From positions 1 through 45,601 of the forward strand of contig JAPLQE010000012.1 of assembly GCA_026399835.1 (NCBI GenBank): a stretch of DNA of 45,601 bases. Reading direction: 5' to 3'. Shown piece after piece: positions 1-7,998 of the stretch. The translations under genes were made by a program, and so were the position numbers. The notes beneath the pieces are model-generated. The model was not told the origin of the DNA and searched no databases. It saw nothing but the letters and a program-made list of their open reading frames with translations. Position 1 is the first letter of the stretch. The number at the start of each line of letters is the position of its first letter. The DNA comes from Burkholderiales bacterium (lineage in GTDB: Bacteria; Pseudomonadota; Gammaproteobacteria; Burkholderiales; Burkholderiaceae_E).

Positions 1-95
1 GACCGCTGGCGATCGACCACATCGGACAGCGCGGCGTGCTCGATGGCGGGAACGTGAAGGTGAACGAGGCGAGCGAGGCCTGCTGGCAGCGCTGA
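1..95 (+). CDS. 3' end of an unidentified gene (partial)
   Basis: The window opens inside a reading frame that stops with TGA at 93-95. The visible tail is 30 residues ending in SEACWQR. Codon use is GC-rich like its neighbours, so it is plausibly the end of a real gene, but no family can be recognised from so short a piece. It converges on ptxC, with a small hairpin in the 76-bp gap. Confidence 0.45.
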   Translation, partial: PLAIDHIGQRGVLDGGNVKVNEASEACWQR

Positions 96-139
96 GCGGT
101 CGAGCGTGTCCGGGGGCGAGCACCGGGCGGGCGCGTCGG

Positions 140-155
140 GGCACGTCGGCGTGCC
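140..155. terminator. Hairpin between convergent genes
   Basis: A perfect 6-bp stem (GGCACG/CGTGCC) closes a TCGG loop in the gap between the convergent partial gene and ptxC. There is no T tract, so an intrinsic terminator role is only inferred from position. Confidence 0.3.
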
Positions 156-171
156 GCGGCCCCCGCCGCGT

Positions 172-1005
172 TCAGGCCAGCCGCCGCCGGATCCGCTGCC
201 CGATGCCGTCGACCACGGTCACGCACACCAGGATGCAGAGCAGGATCGCACCGACCTGCGGGTAGTCCATCAGCCGCAGCGAGCCCATCAGCTCGGTACC
301 GATGCCACCGGCGCCGACCGCGCCCATCACCGTCGAGGCGCGGAAGTTGTATTCCCAGCGGTAGACGGTGGTGTCGGCCATCTGCGGGAGCACCTGAGGC
401 AGCACCGCGTGCCAGATCACCTGCAGGCGTGAGCCGCCCGCGGCCCGCGCGGCCTCGATCGGACGCGCATCGGCATGCTCGATCGCCTCGGCGAAGAACT
501 TGCCCACCATGCCGACCGAGTGCAGGGCGAGCGCGAGCACGCCGGGCAGCGCGCCGAAGCCCACGGCGGCCACGAACAGGATGCCCATGATCAGTTCGGG
601 GATCGAGCGCAGCAGGTTGAGCAGGGTGCGCGCGGCCTGCTGCACGACGCGGTTCGGCGTGGTGTTGGGCGCGGCGAGCAGCGCCACCGGCAGCGCGAGC
701 ACCACCGAGAGCGCGGTGCCGGCCACGCTCATCGCGAGCGTATCGAGCAGCGGACGCATCCAGAAGCGCCAGCGGGCGAAGTCGGGCGGCAGCATCTCCG
801 AGCCGATCTGCGCGAGCGCGGGCAGCCCATCGACCAGCCGATCGCGGTCGAAGGCGCCGGTGAACGCGAGCGCCACCCCGACGACCGCGAACAGCGCCAC
901 GGCCCTCGCCAGGGCCGCGCGCGTGGCCGCATCGCTGCCGGCCAGCAGCGCGTCGTGGCGCGGATCGGCCGCGGGCGCGGCGGCGTTCGACCGGATCGCG
1001 CTCAC
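172..1005 (-). CDS. ptxC: Phosphite/phosphonate ABC transporter permease PtxC (PhnE family)
   Basis: Inner-membrane permease of 277 residues that would carry phosphite (or phosphonate) delivered by PtxB. Several hydrophobic segments are visible (about residues 34-50, 88-112, 135-160 and 250-268). The BPD-type coupling loop around residues 180-200 (EAARAAGG followed by a VLPQVLP stretch) is the docking site for the ATPase. A GTG start gives a GTGA overlap with the ptxB stop, so the two are translationally coupled. The family is PhnE. The specific name PtxC rests on the neighbouring ptxB and ptxD, since PhnE-type permeases do not reveal their substrate by sequence. It is the last gene of ptxABC and converges on the gene at the left edge. 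Confidence 0.88.
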   Translation of the reverse strand: MSAIRSNAAAPAADPRHDALLAGSDAATRAALARAVALFAVVGVALAFTGAFDRDRLVDGLPALAQIGSEMLPPDFARWRFWMRPLLDTLAMSVAGTALSVVLALPVALLAAPNTTPNRVVQQAARTLLNLLRSIPELIMGILFVAAVGFGALPGVLALALHSVGMVGKFFAEAIEHADARPIEAARAAGGSRLQVIWHAVLPQVLPQMADTTVYRWEYNFRASTVMGAVGAGGIGTELMGSLRLMDYPQVGAILLCILVCVTVVDGIGQRIRRRLA

Positions 1006-1862
1006 TGGAACTTCGCGAGGTCCAGGTTCAGCACCTTCGCCGTGTCGCGCAGCACGTCGTACGCGCGGTCGTCGGTGGCGGCGAAGCCCTCCGCACGGAA
1101 GCTCCTGAGCAGGTCCGGATCCTTCAGGTCGAGGAAGGCGCCGCGGATCTTCGCCTTGAGCTCGGGCGCGAGCTTCGATTGCATCGCCATCGGGTAGTTT
1201 GGGATCGCCTTCGTCTCGGCGAGCACGCGGACCTTCGTGCCGTCGATCTTGCCGGCCTTGACCAGCGAGTCGAAGATCGGCCGCGACAGCGCGCCCGCGT
1301 CCACCTTGCCGGTCTCCACCGAGCGGGCGACGGCATCGTGCGCACCGACGTAGACCGTCTTGTAGTCGGTGTTGGCGACCAGGCCGGCGTCCTGCAGCAT
1401 CGCGCGCGGCACGAGGTGCGAGGAGGTGGAGGCCTGGTCGCCGTAGGCCACCGTGCGGCCCTTGAGCTCGGCGACCGTCTTCAGCGTCGACGCCGCCGGC
1501 ACGATCACCACGCTCGTGTAGGTCGGCGAGCCGCGCGAGACCCCGACCGCGAACGCCTCGATGTCGGCCTTCGAGCGCGCGAGCACGTACGACAGCGGCC
1601 CGAAGTAGGCGACGTCGATGCGCCCGAAGCGGGTCGCCTCGATCATCGACGAGTAGTCGGTGGTGACGATCATCTCGACCGGCCTGCCGACCACGCGCTC
1701 GAGGTGCGCCTTCAGCGGCTGCGCGTTCTGGATGATCGTCGAGGCGTTCTCGTCGGGCAGCAGCGCGACGCGCAGCGTCTTCGGATCGGTGCCCTGCGCG
1801 CGGGCGACCCCGGGCAGCAGGCCGGCGAGCAGCGCGCCGGTGGTGAAGGTACGTCGATCCAT
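1002..1862 (-). CDS. ptxB: Phosphite-binding periplasmic protein PtxB (PhnD family)
   Basis: Solute-binding protein of 286 residues. Its core (VALLPDENAS near residue 33, VTTDYSSMIEA near 65, RFGRIDVAYFGPLSYV near 77, YGDQASTSSHL near 136) follows, from memory, the Pseudomonas stutzeri phosphite-binding protein PtxB far more closely than generic PhnD. The N-terminus MDRRTFTTGALLAG looks like a twin-arginine signal peptide ending near ARA-QG, so export may be folded. The ATG at 1862 is chosen because it gives a proper signal peptide; a longer open frame upstream only overlaps ptxA. It lies 29 bp after ptxA and overlaps ptxC by 4 nt. Together with ptxA and ptxC it forms a high-affinity importer feeding PtxD. 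Confidence 0.9.
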   Translation of the reverse strand: MDRRTFTTGALLAGLLPGVARAQGTDPKTLRVALLPDENASTIIQNAQPLKAHLERVVGRPVEMIVTTDYSSMIEATRFGRIDVAYFGPLSYVLARSKADIEAFAVGVSRGSPTYTSVVIVPAASTLKTVAELKGRTVAYGDQASTSSHLVPRAMLQDAGLVANTDYKTVYVGAHDAVARSVETGKVDAGALSRPIFDSLVKAGKIDGTKVRVLAETKAIPNYPMAMQSKLAPELKAKIRGAFLDLKDPDLLRSFRAEGFAATDDRAYDVLRDTAKVLNLDLAKFQ

Positions 1863-1891
1863 CGTGAGGCTCCGGGTGGGGGCAGGTGGGG

Positions 1892-2764
<873 letters not shown>

Positions 2765-2771
2765 GCGGGCC

Positions 2772-2800
2772 GAATATGTCAGATGTATTACCTAAGTCAA
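2772..2800 (-). promoter_or_regulatory. Predicted promoter of ptxABC
   Basis: Read on the minus strand, TTGACT (2800-2795) and ATATTC (2777-2772) are separated by 17 bp, a fair sigma-70 match placed just before the ptxA ATG. This stretch is AT-rich against a very GC-rich background. The implied leader is very short if the ATG at 2764 is used, which favours the second ATG at 2752. Confidence 0.45.
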
Positions 2801-2819
2801 TTCGTCACATTGATGAATT
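2799..2819. promoter_or_regulatory. Inverted repeat in the ptxA-ptxD intergenic region, candidate PtxE operator
   Basis: AATTCGTCA and TGATGAATT flank a CAT spacer, giving an inverted repeat with 8 of 9 pairs matching. It overlaps the -35 of the ptxABC promoter and sits upstream of ptxD. Its TTC/GAA-type symmetry and position suit a LysR-type regulator such as PtxE. No obvious Pho box was seen. Confidence 0.45.
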
Positions 2820-2854
2820 ACGATTCGCAAATCATCGACCGAGAACGGATCAGC

Positions 2855-3829
2855 GTGCCCAAGATCGTCGTCACCTGCCGGACCTTCCCCGAGACCCTGG
2901 CGGCGCTGCGCGCGCACGGCGAGGTCCTCGCCAATGACGGCGACGCGCCGTGGCCCACCGCGCGGGTGCTCGACGCCTGCCGCGACGCCGACGCGCTGCT
3001 CGCCTTCATGCCCGACTCGGTGGACCGGGCCTTCCTCGCCGCCTGCCCGAAGCTGCGGGTCGTCGCCTGCGCGCTCAAGGGGTACGACAACTTCGACGTC
3101 GAGGCCTGCGCCGAGCGCGGCGTGTGGCTCACCATCGTTCCGGACCTGCTGACCGAGCCCACCGCCGAGCTCACCCTGGGCCTGATGATCGGACTCGGCC
3201 GCTTCGTGCTGCCCGGCGACGCCCGGGTCCGCGGCGGCGGCTTCGAGGGCTGGCGCCCGGTGCTCTACGGCCGCTCGATCGACGGCGCGCGGATCGGCGT
3301 GCTCGGCGGCGGCGCGGTCGGCCGGGCGATCGCACGCAAGCTCTCCGGCTTCGACTGCGAGACCCTCGTGCACGACCGCGAGCGCTCGGCGCCGCTGCCC
3401 GCGAACGCCCGGTGGGCGGCGCTCGACGAGACGGTCGCCACCGCCGACTTCGTCGTCGTCGCGCTGCCGCTCACCGCCGGCACGCGGCACCTGGTCGACG
3501 CCGCACTGATCGCCCGGATGCGCCCCGGCACGCTGCTGGTGAACCCCGGTCGGGGCTCGGTGGTCGATGAGCGCGCGGTTGCCGATGCCCTCGCGGACGG
3601 GCGGCTCGGCGGCTACGCGGCCGACGTCTTCGAGCTCGAGGACTGGGCCCTGCCCGATCGGCCCCGCGCCATCGACCCGCGCCTGCTCGCCGATCGCGAC
3701 CGCACCCTCTTCACCCCGCACATCGGGTCGGCGGTGGCGTCGGTTCGACGCCGCATCGAGATGGATGCCGCGCTCAACCTCATCGAAGCCCTGCGGGGCG
3801 ACAGGCCGCACGGTGCGATCGGGCGCTGA
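2855..3829 (+). CDS. ptxD: NAD-dependent phosphite dehydrogenase PtxD
   Basis: Oxidises phosphite to phosphate with reduction of NAD+, allowing phosphite to serve as a phosphorus source. It has 324 residues from the GTG at 2855, which matches the N-terminus of known PtxD; in-frame ATGs at 2783 and 2813 would add residues not found in the family. Diagnostic residues of the P. stutzeri enzyme are present: Met52 (AFMPD), Lys75 (CALKGYDNFD), Trp133, Tyr138, Arg233 (NPGRGSVVDE), Glu262 (VFELEDW) and His289 (TPHIGSAV). The Rossmann glycines are at 148-156 (GVLGGGAVG). After the second strand the cofactor residues are Asp174-Arg175, where the P. stutzeri enzyme has Glu-Ala. The gene overlaps ptxE and diverges from the importer genes. 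Confidence 0.93.
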   Translation: MPKIVVTCRTFPETLAALRAHGEVLANDGDAPWPTARVLDACRDADALLAFMPDSVDRAFLAACPKLRVVACALKGYDNFDVEACAERGVWLTIVPDLLTEPTAELTLGLMIGLGRFVLPGDARVRGGGFEGWRPVLYGRSIDGARIGVLGGGAVGRAIARKLSGFDCETLVHDRERSAPLPANARWAALDETVATADFVVVALPLTAGTRHLVDAALIARMRPGTLLVNPGRGSVVDERAVADALADGRLGGYAADVFELEDWALPDRPRAIDPRLLADRDRTLFTPHIGSAVASVRRRIEMDAALNLIEALRGDRPHGAIGR

Positions 3830-4742
3830 GGCACTGGACCTGCGCGAGGTCCGCGCCTTCGTCGCGGTCGTCGACGCGGGCAGCTTCCTCGCGGCCGCGC
3901 GGCGGCTGTCGGTGTCGCAGCCCACGGTGAGCCTGCAGGTGCAGCGGATGGAGGCGCAGCTCGGCGCGCCGCTCCTGGTGCGCGAGCGCAGCGGCTGCCG
4001 GCCGACGCCGGCGGGCGCGACCTTCCTGCCGCATGCGCGGCGGCTGCTCGATGCGGGCGAGCGCGCGCGCCGTGCGCTCGAAGGCGAACGGCTGACGCTC
4101 GGCGCGTCGTCCAACATCGGCGTCTATCACCTGCCCGACGTGCTCGCAGGCTGGGGCGACGCGGCGGCGGTCGATCGCATCGACCTGCAGGTCGCGCCGC
4201 ACGCCGAGCTGCTCGAGTCGCTCGCCTCGGGCCGCATCGACCTCGCCTTGACCGAATGGTGGGACGGCCGCAGCGGCTACGACGCACAGCCCTGGCACCG
4301 CGAGCCGCTCGTCGCGATCGTGCCGCCCGGGCATGCGCTCGCCCGGGCGAGGTCGGTGACGCTCGAGCGGCTGTTCACCGAGCCGCTGATCGGAGGCGAA
4401 GGCGGCACCGGGACCGCCACCCTGCTGCGCGAGGCGTTCGGTGCACGCATCGCGATGCCGGCGCCCCGCCATGCGTTCGGCAGCACCGAGGGCGTCAAGC
4501 GCGCGGTGTCCGCGGGGCTCGGCGTCTCGCTGGTGCTGGCGCGCAGCTGCCGCGACGAGGTGGCGGCGGGGGCGCTGCACGCGCTGCGCGTGCGCGACGG
4601 CCCGCTGGTGAAGACCTTCCATGCGGTGGGCGTCGCGGGTGCAACGGGCGCCGGTCTGGCCGGCGCGCTGCTCGCGCGCCTGGCGAGGCTTCGCTCGGGC
4701 ACCGCGCGAGCGGGCCGCACGGCCGGGCGTCCCGAGCACTGA
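3813..4742 (+). CDS. ptxE: LysR-family regulator, probable PtxE
   Basis: LysR-type transcription factor of 309 residues. The N-terminal winged helix (LDLREVRAFVAVVDAGSF, then LSVSQPTVSLQVQRMEAQLG) covers roughly residues 8-66, followed by a substrate-binding-like effector domain to the end. A GTG start at 3813 lies 17 nt inside the end of ptxD and provides the full helix-turn-helix; no ATG is available there. In the P. stutzeri ptxABCDE locus a LysR gene follows ptxD, so it most likely controls phosphite genes, perhaps through the inverted repeat at 2799-2819. The inducer is unknown. The identification as PtxE is by synteny plus family. Confidence 0.82.
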   Translation: MRSGAEALDLREVRAFVAVVDAGSFLAAARRLSVSQPTVSLQVQRMEAQLGAPLLVRERSGCRPTPAGATFLPHARRLLDAGERARRALEGERLTLGASSNIGVYHLPDVLAGWGDAAAVDRIDLQVAPHAELLESLASGRIDLALTEWWDGRSGYDAQPWHREPLVAIVPPGHALARARSVTLERLFTEPLIGGEGGTGTATLLREAFGARIAMPAPRHAFGSTEGVKRAVSAGLGVSLVLARSCRDEVAAGALHALRVRDGPLVKTFHAVGVAGATGAGLAGALLARLARLRSGTARAGRTAGRPEH

Positions 4743-4812
4743 GCGGCCCGCCGTTCGACCGGCGGCCGGCGCCTGTCCCGGCGCGCCCGGGTCACGGCGG
4801 CAGCGCTCCCGG

Positions 4813-4818
4813 TATGCT
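4813..4818 (+). promoter_or_regulatory. Possible -10 element upstream of the alpha/beta hydrolase
   Basis: TATGCT stands out in GC-rich sequence about 45 bp before the GTG start of the hydrolase. No convincing -35 was found, so support is weak. Confidence 0.22.
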
Positions 4819-4863
4819 CGAGCTGCGCCGTCGCCTCCGGTGGCGCCCCGTCGGAGCGCCTTC

Positions 4864-5799
4864 GTGATCCAGCCCCCGCCCCCCCGCCGTCGCCGGTTCA
4901 TCACCGCCTTCGTGGCCGGTGCGCTGACCGTCGCGGCCTGCGCGATCGCTCCCGCCCGCGCCCAGCAGCCCGCCGAGCCGCCGCTCGATGCCGGCCTGCG
5001 CGAGCGGGTGATCTCGGTCACCAAGCCCGGCTTCTGGGCGGCGACGCTGCAGGTCACCCTGTTCTCGCCGCCCGGCGACGGCCCGTTCCCGGTCGCGGTG
5101 ATCAACCACGGCAAGGCCGCGGGCGACCCGCGCTGGCAGGGGCGTGCGCGGTTCCTGCTGCCCTCGCGGGCCCTCGTCGAGCGCGGATTCATGGTGGTGC
5201 TGCCGATGCGGCAGGGCTTCTGGAAGTCGACCGGCACCTACATGGGGGTCGGCTGCAACGTCGAGAGCAACGGACTGTCGCAGGCCGAGGACGTGGTCGC
5301 GGTGCTCGATCACCTTGCGACCCTGCCCGAGGCCGACGTCGCGCGCACGATCGTGCTCGGCCAGTCGCACGGCGGACTGACGACGCTGGCCTTCGGGACG
5401 CTGAACCGGCCCGGCGTGCTCGGCCTGGTGAACTTCGCCGGCGGGCTGCGCAACACCGACTGCGTCGCCTGGGAAGACGGGCTCGCGCGCACCTTCGCGG
5501 CCTACGGACGCCAGTCGCGCGTGCCCTCGCTCTGGTTCTACGGCGACAACGACAGCTACTGGAGCCGGCCCGTCTGGGAGGCGATGCACGCTGCCTACGC
5601 CGGCGCGGGCGGCCGCGCCTCGATGGTCGCCTTCGGCACCTTCGCGCCGGGCGACGCACACGCCATGTTCGGCAGCCGCGCGGGCCAGGCGATCTGGCTG
5701 CCGGAGTTCGACCGCTTTGCGGCAGGGCTCGGCCTGATGCCGGACAGGTCGGCCAGGCCTGCGGCGCCTGCTGCCCCGGCCACCTCGGCCGCGAAGTAG
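4864..5799 (+). CDS. Exported alpha/beta hydrolase (dienelactone-hydrolase-like)
   Basis: Predicted secreted or lipid-anchored hydrolase of 311 residues. The N-terminus has RRRRFITAF followed by a hydrophobic stretch, with both a signal-peptidase site (ARA-QQ) and a lipobox-like VAAC, so either a Tat/Sec-exported or lipoprotein form is possible. The nucleophile elbow GQSHGG lies near residue 164, an oxyanion-type VINHGKAAG near 80, and acid and His candidates are WFYGDNDSYW (near 227) and GDAHAMF (near 263). The GTG at 4864 is the only start giving the signal peptide. It stands alone between ptxE and an enoyl-CoA hydratase. The substrate is unknown; an ester or lactone is the family expectation. 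Confidence 0.75.
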   Translation: MIQPPPPRRRRFITAFVAGALTVAACAIAPARAQQPAEPPLDAGLRERVISVTKPGFWAATLQVTLFSPPGDGPFPVAVINHGKAAGDPRWQGRARFLLPSRALVERGFMVVLPMRQGFWKSTGTYMGVGCNVESNGLSQAEDVVAVLDHLATLPEADVARTIVLGQSHGGLTTLAFGTLNRPGVLGLVNFAGGLRNTDCVAWEDGLARTFAAYGRQSRVPSLWFYGDNDSYWSRPVWEAMHAAYAGAGGRASMVAFGTFAPGDAHAMFGSRAGQAIWLPEFDRFAAGLGLMPDRSARPAAPAAPATSAAK

Positions 5800-5846
5800 C
5801 GTCGGCATCGGCCAGGGCGGCCCGCCGGCCGCGGCCGGTGGCGTGT

Positions 5847-5855
5847 TGGTATGCT
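5847..5855 (+). promoter_or_regulatory. Extended -10 promoter element before the enoyl-CoA hydratase
   Basis: TGGTATGCT matches the extended -10 pattern (TG-n-TATnnT) 30 bp before the ATG. No good -35 is visible, as is common for extended -10 promoters. Confidence 0.35.
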
Positions 5856-5884
5856 CCCGGCACTTCGACCGACGCAGGCCCGCC

Positions 5885-6676
5885 ATGACCTACACCACCC
5901 TCGAGACGACGCTGCAACAGGGCGTCGCCGTCATCTGGCTGAACCGCCCCGATGTCCGCAACGCGATGAGCGCGCAGCTCATCGCCGAGCTGACCGATGC
6001 CGTGGGCGCCGCTGCCGAGGACGACGACGTGCGCGCGATCGTGCTCGCCGGCCGCGGCAAGGCGTTCTGCGCAGGCGCCGACCTGAACTGGATGAAGGAG
6101 GCGTCGGCGTACGGCCCCGCCGAGAACCGGGCCGACGCCGGCAAGCTCGCCGCGCTGCTGCGCACGATCGCCGAGGCGCCCAAGCCCACGGTCGCGCGCG
6201 TGCACGGCCCGGCCTTCGCCGGCGGCCTCGGCCTGGTCGCCGCCTGCGACATCGCGATCGCCTCGTACGACGCGAAGTTCTGCCTGACCGAGGTCCGCAT
6301 CGGCCTGATCCCCGCGATGATCAGCCCCTACGTGATCCGCGCGATGGGCCCGCGCGCCGCGAGCCGCTGGTTCCTGAGCGCCGAGGTCTTCGACGGCGCC
6401 GAGGCCTACCGGATGGGCCTGGTGCAGGAGATCGCGCCGCCCGAAGAGCTCGACGCCGCGGTGAACACGATGCTCGGGCATCTGCTGCTGGGCGGCCCCG
6501 CAGCGCTGGCCGCGACCAAGCGGCTGATCCGCGAGGTGACCGGCCGCCCGGTGGACGACGCCCTGATGGCGGACACCGCAGGCCGCATCGCCACCGCGCG
6601 CGCGGGCGACGAGGGCCGCGAGGGCATCGCCTCGTTCCTCGAGAAGCGCAAGCCGGGCTGGCAGCCGCAGGGCTGA
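5885..6676 (+). CDS. Enoyl-CoA hydratase/isomerase, methylglutaconyl-CoA hydratase-like (LiuC type)
   Basis: Crotonase-fold enzyme of 263 residues. The oxyanion-hole segments are GKAFCAGADLNWM (about residues 58-70) and AFAGGLGLVAACDIAIA (about 109-125), and the catalytic region FCLTEVRIGLIPAMISPYV carries the expected acidic residue. NWMK after the first oxyanion segment is typical of the 3-methylglutaconyl-CoA / gamma-carboxygeranoyl-CoA hydratase group (LiuC/AtuE), which hydrates methylglutaconyl-CoA to HMG-CoA in leucine breakdown. It is alone here. A biotin-carboxylase alpha subunit and an HMG-CoA lyase lie 21 and 29 kb away, so the pathway genes appear scattered. The exact substrate is inferred. 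Confidence 0.8.
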   Translation: MTYTTLETTLQQGVAVIWLNRPDVRNAMSAQLIAELTDAVGAAAEDDDVRAIVLAGRGKAFCAGADLNWMKEASAYGPAENRADAGKLAALLRTIAEAPKPTVARVHGPAFAGGLGLVAACDIAIASYDAKFCLTEVRIGLIPAMISPYVIRAMGPRAASRWFLSAEVFDGAEAYRMGLVQEIAPPEELDAAVNTMLGHLLLGGPAALAATKRLIREVTGRPVDDALMADTAGRIATARAGDEGREGIASFLEKRKPGWQPQG

Positions 6677-6717
6677 GCCCGTCGGCGGGTCGCCCGAGCG
6701 GACCTGCGACCACGCAC

Positions 6718-7086
6718 GGGCCGACCGCGCTGGTGCACAAGGCCGAGGTCGACCGCTTCCCCGGATCGCTGGACCGCCTGCCGGTGCTGCTGCCCACCGC
6801 GCACTCGGCGCTGCGTCCGCGCCTGGACCGCTGGTTCGAGGCCCGCAGCCTGCGGCCGCGGATCGTCGGCGAGTTCGAGGACAGCGCGCTGCTGAGCGTC
6901 TTCGCGGCGCGCGGCATGGGCGTCTTCCCGGTGAGCAGCCTCGGCGCCGGCGACGTCGCGATGACCCGCGGGCTGCCGCTGCTCGGACGCAGCGACGAGG
7001 TGACCGACGAGATCCACGCGATCTGCTCGCGCCGCGGCCGGCACCATCCGCTGGTGACGCGCATCCTCGAGGCGGCGCGGCGCTGA
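6718..7086 (+). pseudogene. C-terminal remnant of an NhaR-type LysR regulator
   Basis: The frame after the hydratase encodes about 120 residues of the effector domain of a LysR regulator resembling the sodium/proton antiporter activator NhaR (FPGSLDRLPVLLPTAHSALR, then VGEFEDSALLSVFAARG and GVFPVS). No helix-turn-helix is present and no start codon gives one, because the hydratase stop lies immediately upstream. The gene has therefore lost its N-terminal two-thirds. The remaining part shows no internal stop, suggesting a fairly recent deletion. A stand-alone effector domain is the alternative but seems unlikely. Confidence 0.7.
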
Positions 7087-7120
7087 GCCCGGGGGGGCGC
7101 AGGCCGGACGGGCCCGCCGC

Positions 7121-7168
7121 GCTCAGGTCGCCGCTCAGGTCGCCGCTCAGGTCGCCGCTCAGGTCGCC
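7121..7168. repeat. Four perfect copies of a 12-bp tandem repeat
   Basis: The unit GCTCAGGTCGCC occurs four times without change between two convergent genes. The stop codon of the minus-strand gene at 7159 lies in the last copy, and each other copy would supply another in-frame stop. Confidence 0.9.
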
Positions 7169-7797
7169 CCGGCCAGCGCCTGCGTCATCCGCTTCGGCAG
7201 CGCGCGGTCGATCACCAGCGTGCGCACGTCGGCCACGCTCAGGTAGCGCCCGCCCGAACCGTCGTGGCCCATCACCTTGAGCAGCACCGGCCACTCGCCG
7301 TCCATCAGATTGCGGTCGAGCGCGCGGCGCCGACCTTCGGCGCGCTCGAAGTTCGCGTCCATGTAGCGGCGGATCTGCGGCAGCGTCAGGCCGCGCTCCG
7401 ACTGCCCCGAGCTGCCGATCTGCTCGCTCGCGAACTCGTCGAGCCGGGCGAGCTCGCGCTGGACCACGCGGCCGCCCGCATCGAGGATGCCCGAGCCCGC
7501 GCCGTGCTTGTCGAGCGGGCCATCGCGCAGGCCCGACAGGCGCAGGCCCTCGCGGGCCGTACGCGCCATGGCCAGCGGACCGAGGCCGTGCGCGATCAGC
7601 GCGATCGCCCAGATCGCCGCGGGCGGCAGCGACGGACTGCCTTCGCCGGAACGGGCGACCCGGGCCACCGTCGAGGCCACCTTGCCCAGCGGCTCGACGC
7701 CGTCGGCGAGCAGGCCTTCGGCGACGAGCGCGCGCAGGAACGGGCAGGGATTGCCCGACGAGACGGGAATCGAGGCGGGCTTGCGTGCGCGTGCCAT
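7159..7797 (-). CDS. Uncharacterised protein with an N-terminal PCP motif (possible chloroperoxidase-like fold)
   Basis: A 212-residue protein without a signal peptide. Near residue 16 it has NPCPFLRALVAEGLL, which resembles the heme-thiolate segment of fungal chloroperoxidase and unspecific peroxygenases (Pro-Cys-Pro followed by a short helix and Asn/Arg-Ala-Leu). Later segments are helical and charged (about residues 105-165: GGRVVQRELARLDEFASEQ and an Arg-rich run). The usual acid-His-Asp active-site motif of chloroperoxidase was not found. The relation is therefore only a hypothesis and the protein is best called hypothetical. It is convergent with the nhaR remnant and followed by a 12-bp tandem repeat. 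Confidence 0.6.
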   Translation of the reverse strand: MARARKPASIPVSSGNPCPFLRALVAEGLLADGVEPLGKVASTVARVARSGEGSPSLPPAAIWAIALIAHGLGPLAMARTAREGLRLSGLRDGPLDKHGAGSGILDAGGRVVQRELARLDEFASEQIGSSGQSERGLTLPQIRRYMDANFERAEGRRRALDRNLMDGEWPVLLKVMGHDGSGGRYLSVADVRTLVIDRALPKRMTQALAGAT

Positions 7798-7876
7798 GGG
7801 GGTGACCGGGAGAGGCGCGGGCCCGACGGGCCGCAGGCTCCCAGCCTACCCCAGTCGGGCGCCGCAACCCGGCAGA

Positions 7877-7998
7877 GAAGTCGTGAAGAAACCGTAGCGA
7901 GCAGGCCCGAGCCGGTGTCGAGGAGCGCAGCCGTACAGGTGTACGGCGAGCACCGCAGGCGCCGGATCGGGACGCGCAGTAGGCTTATTCACGACTTC
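7877..7998. repeat. About 122-bp imperfect palindromic repeat element
   Basis: The element starts with GAAGTCGTGAA (7877-7887) and ends with its perfect reverse complement (7988-7998). The two halves can be paired along most of their length around a centre at CCGTAC-AGGT-GTACGG (about 7931-7944). It fills the gap between two minus-strand genes and reaches into the stop codon of the alcohol dehydrogenase. The architecture is that of a REP/MITE-like intergenic repeat, and the transcript could fold into a long hairpin. Confidence 0.75.

Noticed and set aside
2765-2854. Pho box in the ptx control region
   Set aside because: GTCA/TCAC pieces occur, but no pair of 7-bp direct repeats with the right spacing was found.
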